A stretch of DNA of 64,000 nt from NCBI RefSeq assembly GCF_036021035.1, contig NZ_CP107930.1:3968001-4032000 (forward strand), written 5' to 3'. Positions 7,886-16,866 of this stretch are shown one piece after another. The position numbers were made by a program, and so were the translations under genes. A model generated the notes under the pieces. The model made no database searches. It saw only the letters and a program-made list of their open reading frames with translations, and had not been told where the DNA came from. The stretch is from Kineococcus sp. NBC_00420. GTDB lineage: Bacteria > Actinomycetota > Actinomycetes > Actinomycetales > Kineococcaceae. Each line of letters begins with the position of its first letter. Within the stretch, counting starts at the first letter, position 1.

Positions 7886-8854
7886 TCAGCGGTTGGTCTT
7901 CCACGCCGCCCACGCGCTGCCGACGATGTCGTCGAGGTCCTTCGTCGTGGACCAGCCGAGGGTGGAGGTGATGCGGGAGACGTCGGCCACCAGCTGCGGC
8001 GGGTCTCCCGCGCGGCGCTCGCGGACGTCGGGCGCGACGTCGACGCCGGTGACCCGGCGGATGACCTCGAGGACCTCGAACACCGAGGACCCCGCCCCGG
8101 AGCCCACGTTGAAGGTGTCGAACGGGCGTTCCTCGGTGCCGAGGTGGTCCAGCGCGGCGAGGTGCGCCCGGGCCAGGTCGAGGACGTGGACGTAGTCGCG
8201 GATGCAGGAACCGTCCGGTGTCGGGTAGTCGCCGCCGAACACCGTCGGCACCTCGCCCGCGTCGAGGGCGGTGAAGACGATCGGGATGAGGTTCATGACG
8301 GCGGAGTCGCCGAGGTCGTCCCAGCCGGCGCCGGCGACGTTGAAGTAGCGCAGGTTCGCCGCGCGCAGCCCCCAGGCGACCCCGGCGGCGCGCGACATCC
8401 ACTCGCCGACGAGTTTCGTCTGGCCGTAGGGGTTGATCGGCTCGGCCGGTCCGTCCTCGCGCACGACGGCGCTCTGCGGGGCGCCGTAGGTGGCCGCGGA
8501 GGAGGAGAAGACGAGTTTTCCCACCCCCGCGGTCTCCATGGCCTGCAGCAGGTTCGCCATGCCGCCGACGTTCTGCGACCAGTAGTGCGCGGGCCGGGCC
8601 ACGGACTCCCCGACCTGCTTGCGGGCGGCGAAGTGGACGACGGCGTCGACGCCGTGCGTGGCGAACGCGTCCGCGAGCGCCGGGGCGGCGGCGTCGGTGG
8701 CGAGGTCGACCTCGACGACGGTCGCGTCGCCGACGCGGGCCGCCCGGCCGTTGGAGAGGTCGTCGACCACGACGACCTGCTCACCGCGCTGTTGCAACAG
8801 CCGCACCACGTGGGATCCGATGTAGCCGGCACCGCCCGTCACGAGAACGCTCAT
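7886..8854 (-). CDS. galE: UDP-glucose 4-epimerase
   Basis: 322 residues. Interconverts UDP-glucose and UDP-galactose with bound NAD in the cytosol, feeding galactose into cell-wall glycans. The NAD motif GGAGYIGSH lies at the N-terminus, the serine-containing SSSAATYG segment and YGQTK (catalytic Tyr and Lys) lie in the middle, and NVGSG near the substrate pocket. ATG at 8854 gives the standard GalE N-terminus MSVLVTGGAGYIG; the frame continues further upstream but without family similarity. A TACAGT box 7 bases before the ATG suggests a leaderless mRNA. Divergent from manA, another sugar-nucleotide precursor gene. Confidence 0.96.
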   Translation of the reverse strand: MSVLVTGGAGYIGSHVVRLLQQRGEQVVVVDDLSNGRAARVGDATVVEVDLATDAAAPALADAFATHGVDAVVHFAARKQVGESVARPAHYWSQNVGGMANLLQAMETAGVGKLVFSSSAATYGAPQSAVVREDGPAEPINPYGQTKLVGEWMSRAAGVAWGLRAANLRYFNVAGAGWDDLGDSAVMNLIPIVFTALDAGEVPTVFGGDYPTPDGSCIRDYVHVLDLARAHLAALDHLGTEERPFDTFNVGSGAGSSVFEVLEVIRRVTGVDVAPDVRERRAGDPPQLVADVSRITSTLGWSTTKDLDDIVGSAWAAWKTNR

Positions 8855-8861
8855 GCCAGCG

Positions 8862-8911
8862 ACTGTAGCCAGGTGCGCGCGGGCCCCGGCAGCGCTGTCA
8901 CCCCGTAGCCT
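8862..8911. promoter_or_regulatory. Divergent leaderless promoters of galE and manA
   Basis: Minus strand: TACAGT at 8862-8867, 7 bases from the galE ATG. Plus strand: TAGCCT at 8906-8911, 7 bases from the manA GTG. The two promoters face away from each other across 64 bases between the start codons. Confidence 0.5.
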
Positions 8912-8918
8912 CGGTGGT

Positions 8919-10103
8919 GTGCTGAGACTGACCAACACCGTTCAGCCCTACGCGTGGGGTTCGACGACGGCGATCCCCCGGTTCCTGGGGGTGGAGCCGG
9001 ACGGCTCACCGCAGGCGGAGGTGTGGATCGGCGCGCACCCCTCCGCACCCTCCGACGCGGAGGGGGTGGCCCTCGACGAGCGGATCGCGGCGTCCCCCGA
9101 GGAGTTCCTCGGCGATTCCGCGGGTGACGGGGCGACGCTGGGGTACCTGCTGAAGGTCCTCGCCGCGGGGGCGCCGTTGTCGTTGCAGGCGCACCCCGAC
9201 CGCGCGACGGCGGCCCGCCGCTACGCGGAGGAGGAGGCGGCGGGGGTCCCGCGCGACGCCCCGCACCGCCTCTACAAGGACACCGAGCACAAACCCGAAC
9301 TGCTGTACGCGCTGGAACCCTTCGCGGCGATGGCGGGGTTCCGCTCGCCCGCGGCCGCCCGCGAGCTGCTGGCCGGGCTGGAACTGCCCGCGCTGCCCGG
9401 TGACGCGCAGGACCTGTTCGAGGCGCTGCTCGCGGCGTTGCGGGGTGCGGACGCGCTGCGGGAGGCGACGCGGTTGCTGCTGACCGCGGACGCCGCGGTC
9501 GTGGGGCCGCTCGTCGAGGCCGTGGCCGGGGCCTGCACTGACTCCGAGGACCCCTCCGCCCGCTGCGTGGTGGAACTGGCCGGGCACTACCCGGGCGACG
9601 CCGGGGTCCTGGTGTCGGTGCTGCTCAACCAGGTGCGCCTGGTCGCCGGCGAGGCGCTGTACCTCCCGGCCGGCAACGTCCACGCCTACCTGGAGGGGAC
9701 CGGGGTGGAACTCATGGCGAGTTCCGACAACGTCCTGCGCGGTGGCCTGACCCCCAAGCACGTCGACGTGCCCGAACTCCTCGCCGTCCTGGACTTCCGG
9801 GAGCTCCCGCCGCCGCTGCTGGCCCCGCGGGTGCTGTCGCCGGACGAGGTGGTGTTCGCGCCCGACGACGTCGACGACTTCGCCCTGACGGTGCTGACGG
9901 TGCGTTCGCAGACCCGGTGGGAGCGCCCGGTCCCGCGCGAGGTGCTGTGCCTGGAGGGGACGGTCGTGCTGAGTTCCTCGGCGGGGTCGGTGGAACTCAC
10001 GCGGGGCCGGGCGGTGTTCGTGACCGCCGCCGAGCACCCGTTGACGATCTCCGGTTCCGGCCGGGTCGCCGCCGCCGGTCCGGGAGGTGCGGACCTCCCC
10101 TGA
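8919..10103 (+). CDS. manA: Mannose-6-phosphate isomerase, class I
   Basis: 394 residues. Zinc enzyme that interconverts fructose-6-phosphate and mannose-6-phosphate, supplying mannose for glycans together with manB at 35.3 kb. Visible: the N-terminal NTVQPYAWGS, the SLQAHPD zinc-site segment (Gln and His), the KPELLYAL motif, and the cupin segment ALYLPAGNVHAYLEG. GTG at 8919 gives the family start and lies 7 bases behind TAGCCT. In mycobacteria manA sits in the manB-SIS block; here it is about 26 kb away. The stop codon is inside a strong hairpin. Confidence 0.95.
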   Translation: MLRLTNTVQPYAWGSTTAIPRFLGVEPDGSPQAEVWIGAHPSAPSDAEGVALDERIAASPEEFLGDSAGDGATLGYLLKVLAAGAPLSLQAHPDRATAARRYAEEEAAGVPRDAPHRLYKDTEHKPELLYALEPFAAMAGFRSPAAARELLAGLELPALPGDAQDLFEALLAALRGADALREATRLLLTADAAVVGPLVEAVAGACTDSEDPSARCVVELAGHYPGDAGVLVSVLLNQVRLVAGEALYLPAGNVHAYLEGTGVELMASSDNVLRGGLTPKHVDVPELLAVLDFRELPPPLLAPRVLSPDEVVFAPDDVDDFALTVLTVRSQTRWERPVPREVLCLEGTVVLSSSAGSVELTRGRAVFVTAAEHPLTISGSGRVAAAGPGGADLP

Positions 10104-10111
10104 CCGGCGGC
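10071..10111. terminator. Long two-segment hairpin between manA and flotillin gene
   Basis: Outer stem of 10 perfect pairs (GCCGCCGGTC at 10071-10080 with GACCGGCGGC at 10102-10111) and inner stem of 7 pairs (GGGAGGT with ACCTCCC) around the loop GCGG. The manA stop codon (10101-10103) is inside it, and the convergent flotillin gene ends 8 bases further on. Probable bidirectional terminator. Confidence 0.7.
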
Positions 10112-10118
10112 GGGCGGG

Positions 10119-11627
10119 TCACTCGGGGGCGACGGTCGTGGCCGTGGCCTGCTGGGCGGGGGTGAGGTTGCTCAGCAGGGCCTGCACGTCCAGACCAGTC
10201 GTGCGCTTCACGATCTCGAGGGTCTCGGTGAGGTTCGTGCCGACCTGGCGGGAGAGCTGCGAGGCGCCGTCGGTGGAGATGACCGTGAGGTCCTTGATGG
10301 CCGCCATCGGCGCGGCGAGCTCGTGCGCGACGCGCGGCAGGACGTCGACGACCATCTGCGCGACAGCGGCTTCGCCGTAGCGTTCGAAGGCCTCGGCGCG
10401 CAGCTGCATGGTCTCGGCCTCCGCCTCACCGCGGGCGCGGATGGCGGCGGCCTCGGCCTCACCCTCGAGCTTCGTCGCCGTGGCCAGCGCGGTGCGCCGG
10501 TCGAGTTCGGCCTGCCCCGCGAGGCGGACCCGCTGGGCGTCGGCCTCGGCGGCGAGTTTGATCCGGTTGCTCTCCGCCGTGGCGGAGAGTTCCACGCGGC
10601 GCGCGTCGGCCTCGGCGTTGGCGATGTCGGAGGCCTTCTTCGCCTCGGCCTCGAAGATCTCGGAGTTCCTGCGGGCCTGCGCCTGCTGCTCGGCGTCGTA
10701 GCGACGTGCGTCGGCGGGTTTGCGGACCTCGGTGTCGAGCTGGCGTTCGGTCAGCGCGGCCTGGCGTTCGGCGACGCGTTCCTGCTCGAGCAGGACCTCC
10801 TGGTCGCGGGCGGCCTTGGCCAGGACCCCGGCCGCGGCGGCCCGGGCCTGGGCGGTGTCGGTCTCGGCCTTGAACTCCGCCTGGCGCAGCGAGAGGTCGC
10901 GCTGGGAACCGGAGATCTTCTCCTGCGCCCGGGCTTCGGCCTGCTGGGACTCCTGCTGGGAGTTCGCCTCGGCGATCGCCGCGTTCTGCGTCGCGATGGC
11001 CGCCTCGGGCCGGCCGAGGTCGCGCAGGTAGTTCACGTCGTCGGTGACGTCCTGGATCTGGAACGTGTCCAGCACGAGGCCCTGGTTGGTGAGCGAGGTC
11101 TCGGCCTCCTCCGCGACGCGGGAGGCGAAGGCGGCGCGGTCACGGATGATCTCGTCGACGGTCAGGGTGCCGACGATGGAGCGCAGCGAACCGGCCAGCA
11201 CCTCCTGGGTGAAGGACTCGATCTCGTCCTGCTGGTGCAGGAAGCGTTGCGCCGCAGCGCGGACGGAGTCCTCGGTGCCACCGACCTTGATGATGGCGAC
11301 GCCGTCGAGGTTCAGCCGGATGCCCTTGGCGGAGACCGCGCCGCGGATCTGCACCGAGATGCGGCGCGAGGCCAGCGAGAGCGAGTAGGCCTGCTGCACG
11401 AACGGCAGCACGAAGATGCCGCCGCCCATGACGACCTTCTGGCCGGAGAGGTCCGTCGAGACCTTCCCCGTCTCGGGGTTGGTGACGGGTTTGCCCTTCT
11501 GGCCGACGACGACGAACGCCTCGCTCGGCCCGGCGATGCGGTAGCGGCGGACGATGGCGACCGCGAGCAGCAGCACGACGACGACGGCGGCTGCGACCAG
11601 GATCACGGATGGGGTCAGGAACGTCAC
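10119..11627 (-). CDS. Flotillin family membrane scaffold protein
   Basis: 502 residues. One N-terminal membrane segment (about 8-27) is followed by a PHB/SPFH domain (about 30-205) and a long Ala/Glu/Gln/Arg-rich coiled coil (about 220-440) containing the EAEA-type repeats of flotillins. Such proteins oligomerise on the inner membrane face and organise membrane microdomains. It lies 34 bases behind an NfeD-like gene in the same direction, the classic NfeD-flotillin operon. No frameshift or missing segment is visible. Confidence 0.93.
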   Translation of the reverse strand: MTFLTPSVILVAAAVVVVLLLAVAIVRRYRIAGPSEAFVVVGQKGKPVTNPETGKVSTDLSGQKVVMGGGIFVLPFVQQAYSLSLASRRISVQIRGAVSAKGIRLNLDGVAIIKVGGTEDSVRAAAQRFLHQQDEIESFTQEVLAGSLRSIVGTLTVDEIIRDRAAFASRVAEEAETSLTNQGLVLDTFQIQDVTDDVNYLRDLGRPEAAIATQNAAIAEANSQQESQQAEARAQEKISGSQRDLSLRQAEFKAETDTAQARAAAAGVLAKAARDQEVLLEQERVAERQAALTERQLDTEVRKPADARRYDAEQQAQARRNSEIFEAEAKKASDIANAEADARRVELSATAESNRIKLAAEADAQRVRLAGQAELDRRTALATATKLEGEAEAAAIRARGEAEAETMQLRAEAFERYGEAAVAQMVVDVLPRVAHELAAPMAAIKDLTVISTDGASQLSRQVGTNLTETLEIVKRTTGLDVQALLSNLTPAQQATATTVAPE

Positions 11628-11661
11628 GGGAGGTCCTCTCGTGGCTGGGTGGGTGGTGGGT

Positions 11662-12150
11662 TCACTCGAGGGGTTTCACCCGGACGGCGGTCGCGGAGAC
11701 CTCGGCGACGACCTCGACGGCCGTGCCGCGGACGAGGGCGACGTCGCTGACCGCGGTGCGCTTCACCGTCGTGCCGTGCAGCTTGAGGTTCACCTCGCCG
11801 TAGGAACCGGGGGTGTTCGCGGGGGTCGTCACGTACCCCTGGGTCCCGACGATGCTGCGGTGGGTCTCGGGCTCCTCGCGGCGCAGCGTGCGCACGAGAA
11901 CCCCCACCCCGACCATGGTGACGATCCCGGCGGCCGCGCCGAAACCCGTCGCCTGCAGCGTGTTCCAGCCGAACGACGTGGTGGCCAGGGTCGCGCCGAG
12001 CCCGAACAGGGCGACGCCGCCGGTGAGGGACGTGAGGGACAGGAACCCGCCCGCGATGTCCAGGTCGAGGGCTTCGAAGAGACCGTCGAACACGAACGAG
12101 AGCACGCACAGTCCGAAGCCCACGACGGCGAGCACCACGAACACGGTCAC
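11662..12150 (-). CDS. NfeD-like membrane protein with OB-fold domain
   Basis: 162 residues. Three or four membrane helices (about 1-90) are followed by a beta-rich C-terminal domain (about 100-160) with the NfeD OB-fold features VGTQGYV, GEVNLKLHG and GTAVEVVAE. It lacks the ClpP-like protease domain of long NfeD proteins, so it is the short form that typically pairs with flotillin, as here. The GTG start at 12150 has an AGGGG-like ribosome site. It is first in the two-gene operon. Confidence 0.88.
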   Translation of the reverse strand: MTVFVVLAVVGFGLCVLSFVFDGLFEALDLDIAGGFLSLTSLTGGVALFGLGATLATTSFGWNTLQATGFGAAAGIVTMVGVGVLVRTLRREEPETHRSIVGTQGYVTTPANTPGSYGEVNLKLHGTTVKRTAVSDVALVRGTAVEVVAEVSATAVRVKPLE

Positions 12151-12193
12151 CGGTGATCACCCCTGATCGACACCCTACCGGCCCGGCGGGACG

Positions 12194-12949
12194 CTACGAC
12201 CGGGCGAGGGTGACGGTGCTCAGTTCCGCCGCGGTCACGGTCTCGGGCAGGGTCCCCAGGTCGGGGGTCACCACGAGCGAGCCGGTGCGGGCCCACGCGG
12301 CCAGCGGCCCGGCGACGACGTCGGCGGGGCCGACGTCGGTGAGCAGGCGCACCCCGAGCGGCCAGCCGTCACCGGCCTCCGCGGCGCGGGCCAGCAGGCC
12401 GGGGTGGGTCAGGGTGCCACCGTCGGCGGTCTCCAGGGCCGGGTCCTCCGGGCCGGGTTCCAGCAGGGGGGAGTAGGTGTCGCCGTAGCCGGTGATCACC
12501 CGGGAGTAGTCCAGGACGCCGTCCGGGACGGGGGCGCCGAAGTTCGTCGCCAACGGGGCCAGCGAGACGGCGATGCGCTCGACGGAGGCGTTGCGCGCCA
12601 CCGCCTGGACCAGGGTGTCCGCGTCGGCGGAGACGAGCACGTCGGCGGGCCGGCCGGCGCCGAGGCGGACGACGGCCCCCGTGGACCACGTGGCCAGCTG
12701 GAAGACCAGGGTGCGCCAGTGCGTCGGCAGGTCGATCGCCACGACGGAACCGGGGCCGACCTCGAACTCCTCCTCGAGCAGGTTCGCCGTCTTGGCGACC
12801 CACGTCGAGAGGACCCGCGCGGAGAGTTCGACGCGTTCACCGGTCTGCACGTAGTGCTCGCCGTAGAACGTCAGGCGCGGGGCCGTCGGGTCGTCGTCCA
12901 TGAGCCGGCGCAGCAGCGCGGGGATCGACCGGGAGGAACCAGGGGGCAC
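12194..12949 (-). CDS. TIGR03089 family protein (AMP-ligase-like fragment fold)
   Basis: 251 residues, soluble. It resembles the N-terminal half of acyl-CoA synthetases (a TFYGE opening, a WVAKTANLLEEEF helix, a VAIDLPTHWRTLV strand-helix) but lacks the ATP-binding P-loop and C-terminal domain, so it is probably not an active ligase. This is the pattern of the actinobacterial family TIGR03089, function unknown, often found near cell-wall sugar genes. GTG start at 12949 lies 6 bases behind TAAGGT. Divergent from the large membrane protein at 13006. Confidence 0.8.
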   Translation of the reverse strand: MPPGSSRSIPALLRRLMDDDPTAPRLTFYGEHYVQTGERVELSARVLSTWVAKTANLLEEEFEVGPGSVVAIDLPTHWRTLVFQLATWSTGAVVRLGAGRPADVLVSADADTLVQAVARNASVERIAVSLAPLATNFGAPVPDGVLDYSRVITGYGDTYSPLLEPGPEDPALETADGGTLTHPGLLARAAEAGDGWPLGVRLLTDVGPADVVAGPLAAWARTGSLVVTPDLGTLPETVTAAELSTVTLARS

Positions 12950-12955
12950 GCGGTC

Positions 12956-12997
12956 ACCTTAGGCGTGCCGGGACGGGGGCCACCGCGACGGTAGGTT
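12956..12997. promoter_or_regulatory. Divergent leaderless promoters of TIGR03089 and membrane protein genes
   Basis: Minus strand TAAGGT at 12956-12961, 6 bases from the GTG at 12949. Plus strand TAGGTT at 12992-12997, 8 bases from the GTG at 13006. Confidence 0.5.
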
Positions 12998-13005
12998 CTC
13001 GCGGC

Positions 13006-15087
13006 GTGAGCACCCCTGCGCCGACGACCGCCGACACCACCGCGGGGATCGTGCTGACCCGGGTACCGGTCGTCCTCGCCGCCGCCGTCGCGGCCGTCAC
13101 CGCGTTCGCCGTCCCGCTGGTGCTGCTGGACCTGTGGACCCCGCCCGTCGCCGTGCCCGTCAGCGTCGTCGTCGCCGTCCTCGCGGGCCGGCTCGCGTGG
13201 GGGGTCCCCGTCGTCGCCGCGGGGTGGTGGTCGGCCGGCGGTTCGCTGGCGATCGCCCTCGGCGCCGGCGTCTGGGCCGCGCTGACGCACGCCTCGCACG
13301 TCGTGCTGCGCCGCGACGCGGGGTCCGTGGCGCTCTACGCACACCAGCTCGCCACCCACCACGGCCTGCCCGTCGACCCCTCGCTGGCGGCGCTCGGGGG
13401 TGCGGCCGCGCTCGCCGACCCGAACTTCTCGCTCGCCTCCCCGGCCTTCTACGAGGTCGGCGACCACGTCGTCCCGCAGTTCCTGCTGGGGGCGCCGGCG
13501 CTGTACTCGCTGGGGGAGTGGGCGGCCGGCTGGACGGGTCTGCTCGTCGTCCCCGCCGTCCTCGGGGCCTTCGGCGTCCTGGCCGTCGCCGGGTTCACCG
13601 CCCGTCTCGCCGGGGCCCGCTGGGCCCCCCTGGCCGCGGGAACCTTCGCGCTGGCGCAGCCCGTCCTGCACGCGAACCGCTCCACCTACTCCGAACCGCC
13701 CGCGCTGCTCGTCCTGGTCGGCGCCGCGTCGCTGCTCGTCGCGCTGGTCCCCGCGACCGGACGCACGGCGGCCCGCCTCGGCGGCGGGGCCGGGTTGCTG
13801 TTCGGGGCGTGCGGTTTCGTCCGCATCGACTTCCTGCGCGAGATCGCGGTGCTCGCCCCGGTGGTCGCGGTCCTGCTCGTGGTGCGCCACCCCGGGGCGC
13901 GGGCGCTGCTCGCGGGGACGACGCTGACCTCGGTGCTCGCCGTGGCCGCCGCGCTGCTGACGTCGCGGCCCTACCTCGCCACCATCGCGGGGTCGCTGCT
14001 GCCGCTCGTCGCGGGTCTGGTCCTGCTCGCGCTCGCCTGCGCGGTGCTCGCCCACCTCGCCCGCACCGGCCGGCTCGCGCAGCAGCGCTGGCTGACCAGC
14101 CCCCGACTCCCGGACGCCCTCGCCGGGCTCCTCGCGCTCGTCCTGCTGGTGCTGGCCAGCCGCCCGTTCTGGCTCGTCGTGCGCCAGGACCCGGAGGACT
14201 CCGGCAGCAAGCTCGTCGCGGCCCTCCAACTCGCGCAGGGACTCACGGTCGACGGCGGGCGCACCTACGCCGAGCACTCGGTCGACTGGATCGCCTGGTA
14301 CCTCGGCTGGCCCGCCGTCGTGCTCGCCGGTGCGGCGGCCGTCGTGGCGCTGCCCCGGCTGGTGCGCGGGATCCAGGGCGTCAGCCCGCTGCCGTCGTGG
14401 ACCGCGCCCTACGTCGTGGCCATGGGGTCGACGCTGCTCACCCTCTACCGCCCGGGGATCACCCCCGACCACCCGTGGGCCGACCGGCGCTTCGTCGTCG
14501 TCGTGCTGCCGGCGGTCGTGGTGCTCGCCGTGCTCGCGGCCCGCTGGGTGGTCGAGCGCTACGCCCACCAGCGCCTCACCGGGCTGCGGGTCGCGATCGC
14601 CGTGGTCCTGCTCGTCGTCCCCGCGGCGCTCGCGACCGCGCCGGTCGCCGGCCAGCGCACCGAGGCGGGTGAACCGCAGGCCGTCGCGCGGGCCTGCGCC
14701 TCCTTCGGGCCGAACGACGTGGCGCTCGCCGTGGACCCGCGCTCGCGCAACGAGTGGCCGCAGGTCCTGCGCGGGACCTGCGACGTGCCCAGCGCCTCGC
14801 TCGTCGTGCCCACCGCGTCCGGGCGGGCCGGGACGGCGGAGTACTGGACGACGCTGCGCGCGGCCGTCGACCGTGCGGCGCAACGCGTCCGGGCCGCCGG
14901 CGGGAACCCCGTCCTCGTCGCGGCCGGGGGCGACACCGATCCCGTCGAGGTCCTGCAGAAGCTCGGGGTGACCTCGCCGCGCCTCGTGACCCACCGCCGC
15001 ACCATCGAGGACGAACGGGTGCTGGAGGAACGTCCCGACGGCGCCCAGAGCATCGACGTCCGGCTGGTCACGGGCGACGCCCCCTGA
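13006..15087 (+). CDS. Large polytopic membrane protein of unknown function
   Basis: 693 residues with about 13-14 membrane helices and a soluble, probably external, C-terminal domain (about 560-693). An early loop holds conserved-looking polar residues (ALYAHQLATHHGLPVD, then FYEVGDHVVPQF), the sort of arrangement seen in GT-C type glycosyltransferases, but I cannot name a family. The C-terminal part ends in VRLVTGDAP. GTG start behind TAGGTT. Its location ahead of a GT2, a GT4-methyltransferase and a flippase-like gene (separated by one opposing gene) suggests a part in surface glycan assembly. Confidence 0.75.
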   Translation: MSTPAPTTADTTAGIVLTRVPVVLAAAVAAVTAFAVPLVLLDLWTPPVAVPVSVVVAVLAGRLAWGVPVVAAGWWSAGGSLAIALGAGVWAALTHASHVVLRRDAGSVALYAHQLATHHGLPVDPSLAALGGAAALADPNFSLASPAFYEVGDHVVPQFLLGAPALYSLGEWAAGWTGLLVVPAVLGAFGVLAVAGFTARLAGARWAPLAAGTFALAQPVLHANRSTYSEPPALLVLVGAASLLVALVPATGRTAARLGGGAGLLFGACGFVRIDFLREIAVLAPVVAVLLVVRHPGARALLAGTTLTSVLAVAAALLTSRPYLATIAGSLLPLVAGLVLLALACAVLAHLARTGRLAQQRWLTSPRLPDALAGLLALVLLVLASRPFWLVVRQDPEDSGSKLVAALQLAQGLTVDGGRTYAEHSVDWIAWYLGWPAVVLAGAAAVVALPRLVRGIQGVSPLPSWTAPYVVAMGSTLLTLYRPGITPDHPWADRRFVVVVLPAVVVLAVLAARWVVERYAHQRLTGLRVAIAVVLLVVPAALATAPVAGQRTEAGEPQAVARACASFGPNDVALAVDPRSRNEWPQVLRGTCDVPSASLVVPTASGRAGTAEYWTTLRAAVDRAAQRVRAAGGNPVLVAAGGDTDPVEVLQKLGVTSPRLVTHRRTIEDERVLEERPDGAQSIDVRLVTGDAP

Positions 15088-15124
15088 CCCGTGACCTGGT
15101 GACCCGGCGCCGGGTCCTCAGGGG
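15081..15124. terminator. Bidirectional hairpin joining two convergent stop codons
   Basis: CCCCTGA (15081-15087) pairs with TCAGGGG (15118-15124), so the two opposing stop codons pair with each other. Inside lies the perfect palindrome ACCCGGCGCCGGGT (15102-15115). Confidence 0.6.
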
Positions 15125-15867
15125 CGGCGGGCGCGGGAGCAGCGGGTGACGTACTCCAGAGCGAGGGTGCCGGTCTCCTCGAGGTGGGCCTGCGCCTGGG
15201 CGCGCACGTCCTCCAGCACGCGCTCGCGGTGCGTCTCGTCGAGGGCGATGACCCAGCTGCGGGACCGGGTGAGGTCCAGCAGCGACTCCACGGTCACCGG
15301 GTCCGACCAGCGCACGTCGTAGCGCTCGACCGGGCCGAAGGGAACGGCGACGCGGGGCGCGAGGCTGCCGAGCTGCTCCTCGCCCGGGCCGGGCAGCAGC
15401 CGGTCCAGCTGCGCGATCCACTCGACGCCGGCGTCGCGGACGTTCCAGAGCAGCCCGAGCCGCCCGCCCGGGCGCAGCACCCGGGCGACCTCGGGGGAGG
15501 CGGTGTCGGGGTCGACCCAGTGCCAGGCCTGGGCCATCAGGACGGCGTCGACGCTGGCGTCGGGCAGCGGGATCGCCTCACCGGTGCCGTCGAGCAGCTC
15601 GACGTCGGGCAGCACCCGGGCGAACTGCCCACGCATCCCCGGGGTCGGCTCGACCGCGACGACCTCGAGGCCGCGGGCGACCAGCGAGCGGGTCAGCTTG
15701 CCCGTCCCGGCCCCCAGGTCGAGCACCCTGCGTGCACCGGGTGGCAACAGCCAGTCGAGGGCTTCGTCCGGGTAGCTCGGCCGGGACCGTTCGTAGGCCT
15801 CGGCGACCGCACCGAACGATGTCGCCCGGTCGGTCGCGGGTCCGTGCTGCGTCCTGCGCCCGGTCAT
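15118..15867 (-). CDS. Class I SAM-dependent methyltransferase
   Basis: 249 residues. Motif I VLDLGAGTGKLT, motif post-I VVAVEPTPGM, and the acidic DGTGEAIPLPDASVDAV segment with AQAWHWVD define a Methyltransf_11-type domain, related to trans-aconitate or UbiE-like enzymes. The substrate is unknown. ATG at 15867 was chosen because similarity starts there (FGAVAEAYERSRPSYPDEAL); the open frame extends much further upstream without sense. It opposes its neighbours, so it is probably a single-gene unit. Confidence 0.88.
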   Translation of the reverse strand: MTGRRTQHGPATDRATSFGAVAEAYERSRPSYPDEALDWLLPPGARRVLDLGAGTGKLTRSLVARGLEVVAVEPTPGMRGQFARVLPDVELLDGTGEAIPLPDASVDAVLMAQAWHWVDPDTASPEVARVLRPGGRLGLLWNVRDAGVEWIAQLDRLLPGPGEEQLGSLAPRVAVPFGPVERYDVRWSDPVTVESLLDLTRSRSWVIALDETHRERVLEDVRAQAQAHLEETGTLALEYVTRCSRARRP

Positions 15868-15921
15868 GGCGCCATCGTGCCGCGCGGCCCGTGGATCCCC
15901 GGCATCGGGTCCACCCGTAGG

Positions 15922-15927
15922 TAAGCT
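15922..15927 (+). promoter_or_regulatory. -10 element of the GT2 gene
   Basis: TAAGCT, 9 bases before the ATG at 15937; probable start of the GT2, GT4-methyltransferase and flippase-like operon. Confidence 0.5.
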
Positions 15928-15936
15928 CTGCCCGCC

Positions 15937-16866
15937 ATGCCTGTCGACGACACCCCTCCCGCCGCGGTGACCGCCCCCGCGCCCACCGCCACCATCGTGC
16001 TGCCCTGCTACAACGAGGAGGCGCACGTCCTGCTGGAGATCCAGCGGATCACGAAGGTGATGGACGACGACGGCATGCCGTACGAGCTGCTGGCGGTCGA
16101 CGACTGCTCCACCGACGACACCCTGAAGGTCCTGCGCTCGGTCGAGGCCGACTACCCGAACCTGCGCGTCGTCGCCTTCCGCCGCAACGGCGGGTCCGGC
16201 ACCGTGCGCCGGATCGGGACGCAGATGGCCCGGGGCGAGATCGTCGTCTGGACCGACGCGGACATGTCCTACGAGAACGAGCGCATCCCCGAACTCGTGC
16301 GGATCCTGCTCGAGGACGACTCCTACGACCAGGTCGTCGGGGCGCGCACGACGGAGGAGGGGTCGCACAAGGCGTTGCGCGTGCCCGCCAAGTTCGTCAT
16401 CCGCAAGGTCGCCGAGGTGCTCGCCCGCGAACGGATCCCGGACCTGAACTCGGGTCTGCGCGCGTTCCGCCGCGAGGTGTCGCTGCCCTACCTGCGACTG
16501 CTGCCGGCCGGGTTCTCCTGCGTCACGACGATCACGCTGTCGTTCCTGTGCAACCAGCACGACATCAAGTTCGTGCCGACGACCTACGCCAAGCGCGCCG
16601 GGACCTCGAAGTTCCACTTCACCAAGGACGCCTACCGCTACATCCTCCAGGTGCTGCGGATGATCATGTACTTCGAGCCCCTGCGGGTGCTCATGCCGCT
16701 GGCGCTGTTCCTCTTCGGCCTCGGGTTCGTCAAGGGGGTCACCGACATGTTCCGGCACCTCTTCTACTTCCCCGCGAACACCGTGCTGCTGCTGGTGTCC
16801 GGGTTGCTCATCGGGGCGGTCGCGCTGCTCGCCGACCTCGTCGTGCGTTCGAGGGACAGCGCGTGA
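15937..16866 (+). CDS. Glycosyltransferase family 2 with two C-terminal membrane helices
   Basis: 309 residues. GT-A domain (about 18-225) with the start TIVLPCYNEEA, the nucleotide-binding VDDCSTDDT, and the DXD metal site in WTDADMSYEN. Two membrane helices follow (about 245-265 and 280-300). This is the polyprenyl-phosphate sugar transferase layout (DPM1/GtrB type): it would load a sugar from a nucleotide donor onto a lipid carrier at the inner membrane face. It is followed by a GTGA overlap with the fusion gene, indicating co-translation. Confidence 0.9.
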   Translation: MPVDDTPPAAVTAPAPTATIVLPCYNEEAHVLLEIQRITKVMDDDGMPYELLAVDDCSTDDTLKVLRSVEADYPNLRVVAFRRNGGSGTVRRIGTQMARGEIVVWTDADMSYENERIPELVRILLEDDSYDQVVGARTTEEGSHKALRVPAKFVIRKVAEVLARERIPDLNSGLRAFRREVSLPYLRLLPAGFSCVTTITLSFLCNQHDIKFVPTTYAKRAGTSKFHFTKDAYRYILQVLRMIMYFEPLRVLMPLALFLFGLGFVKGVTDMFRHLFYFPANTVLLLVSGLLIGAVALLADLVVRSRDSA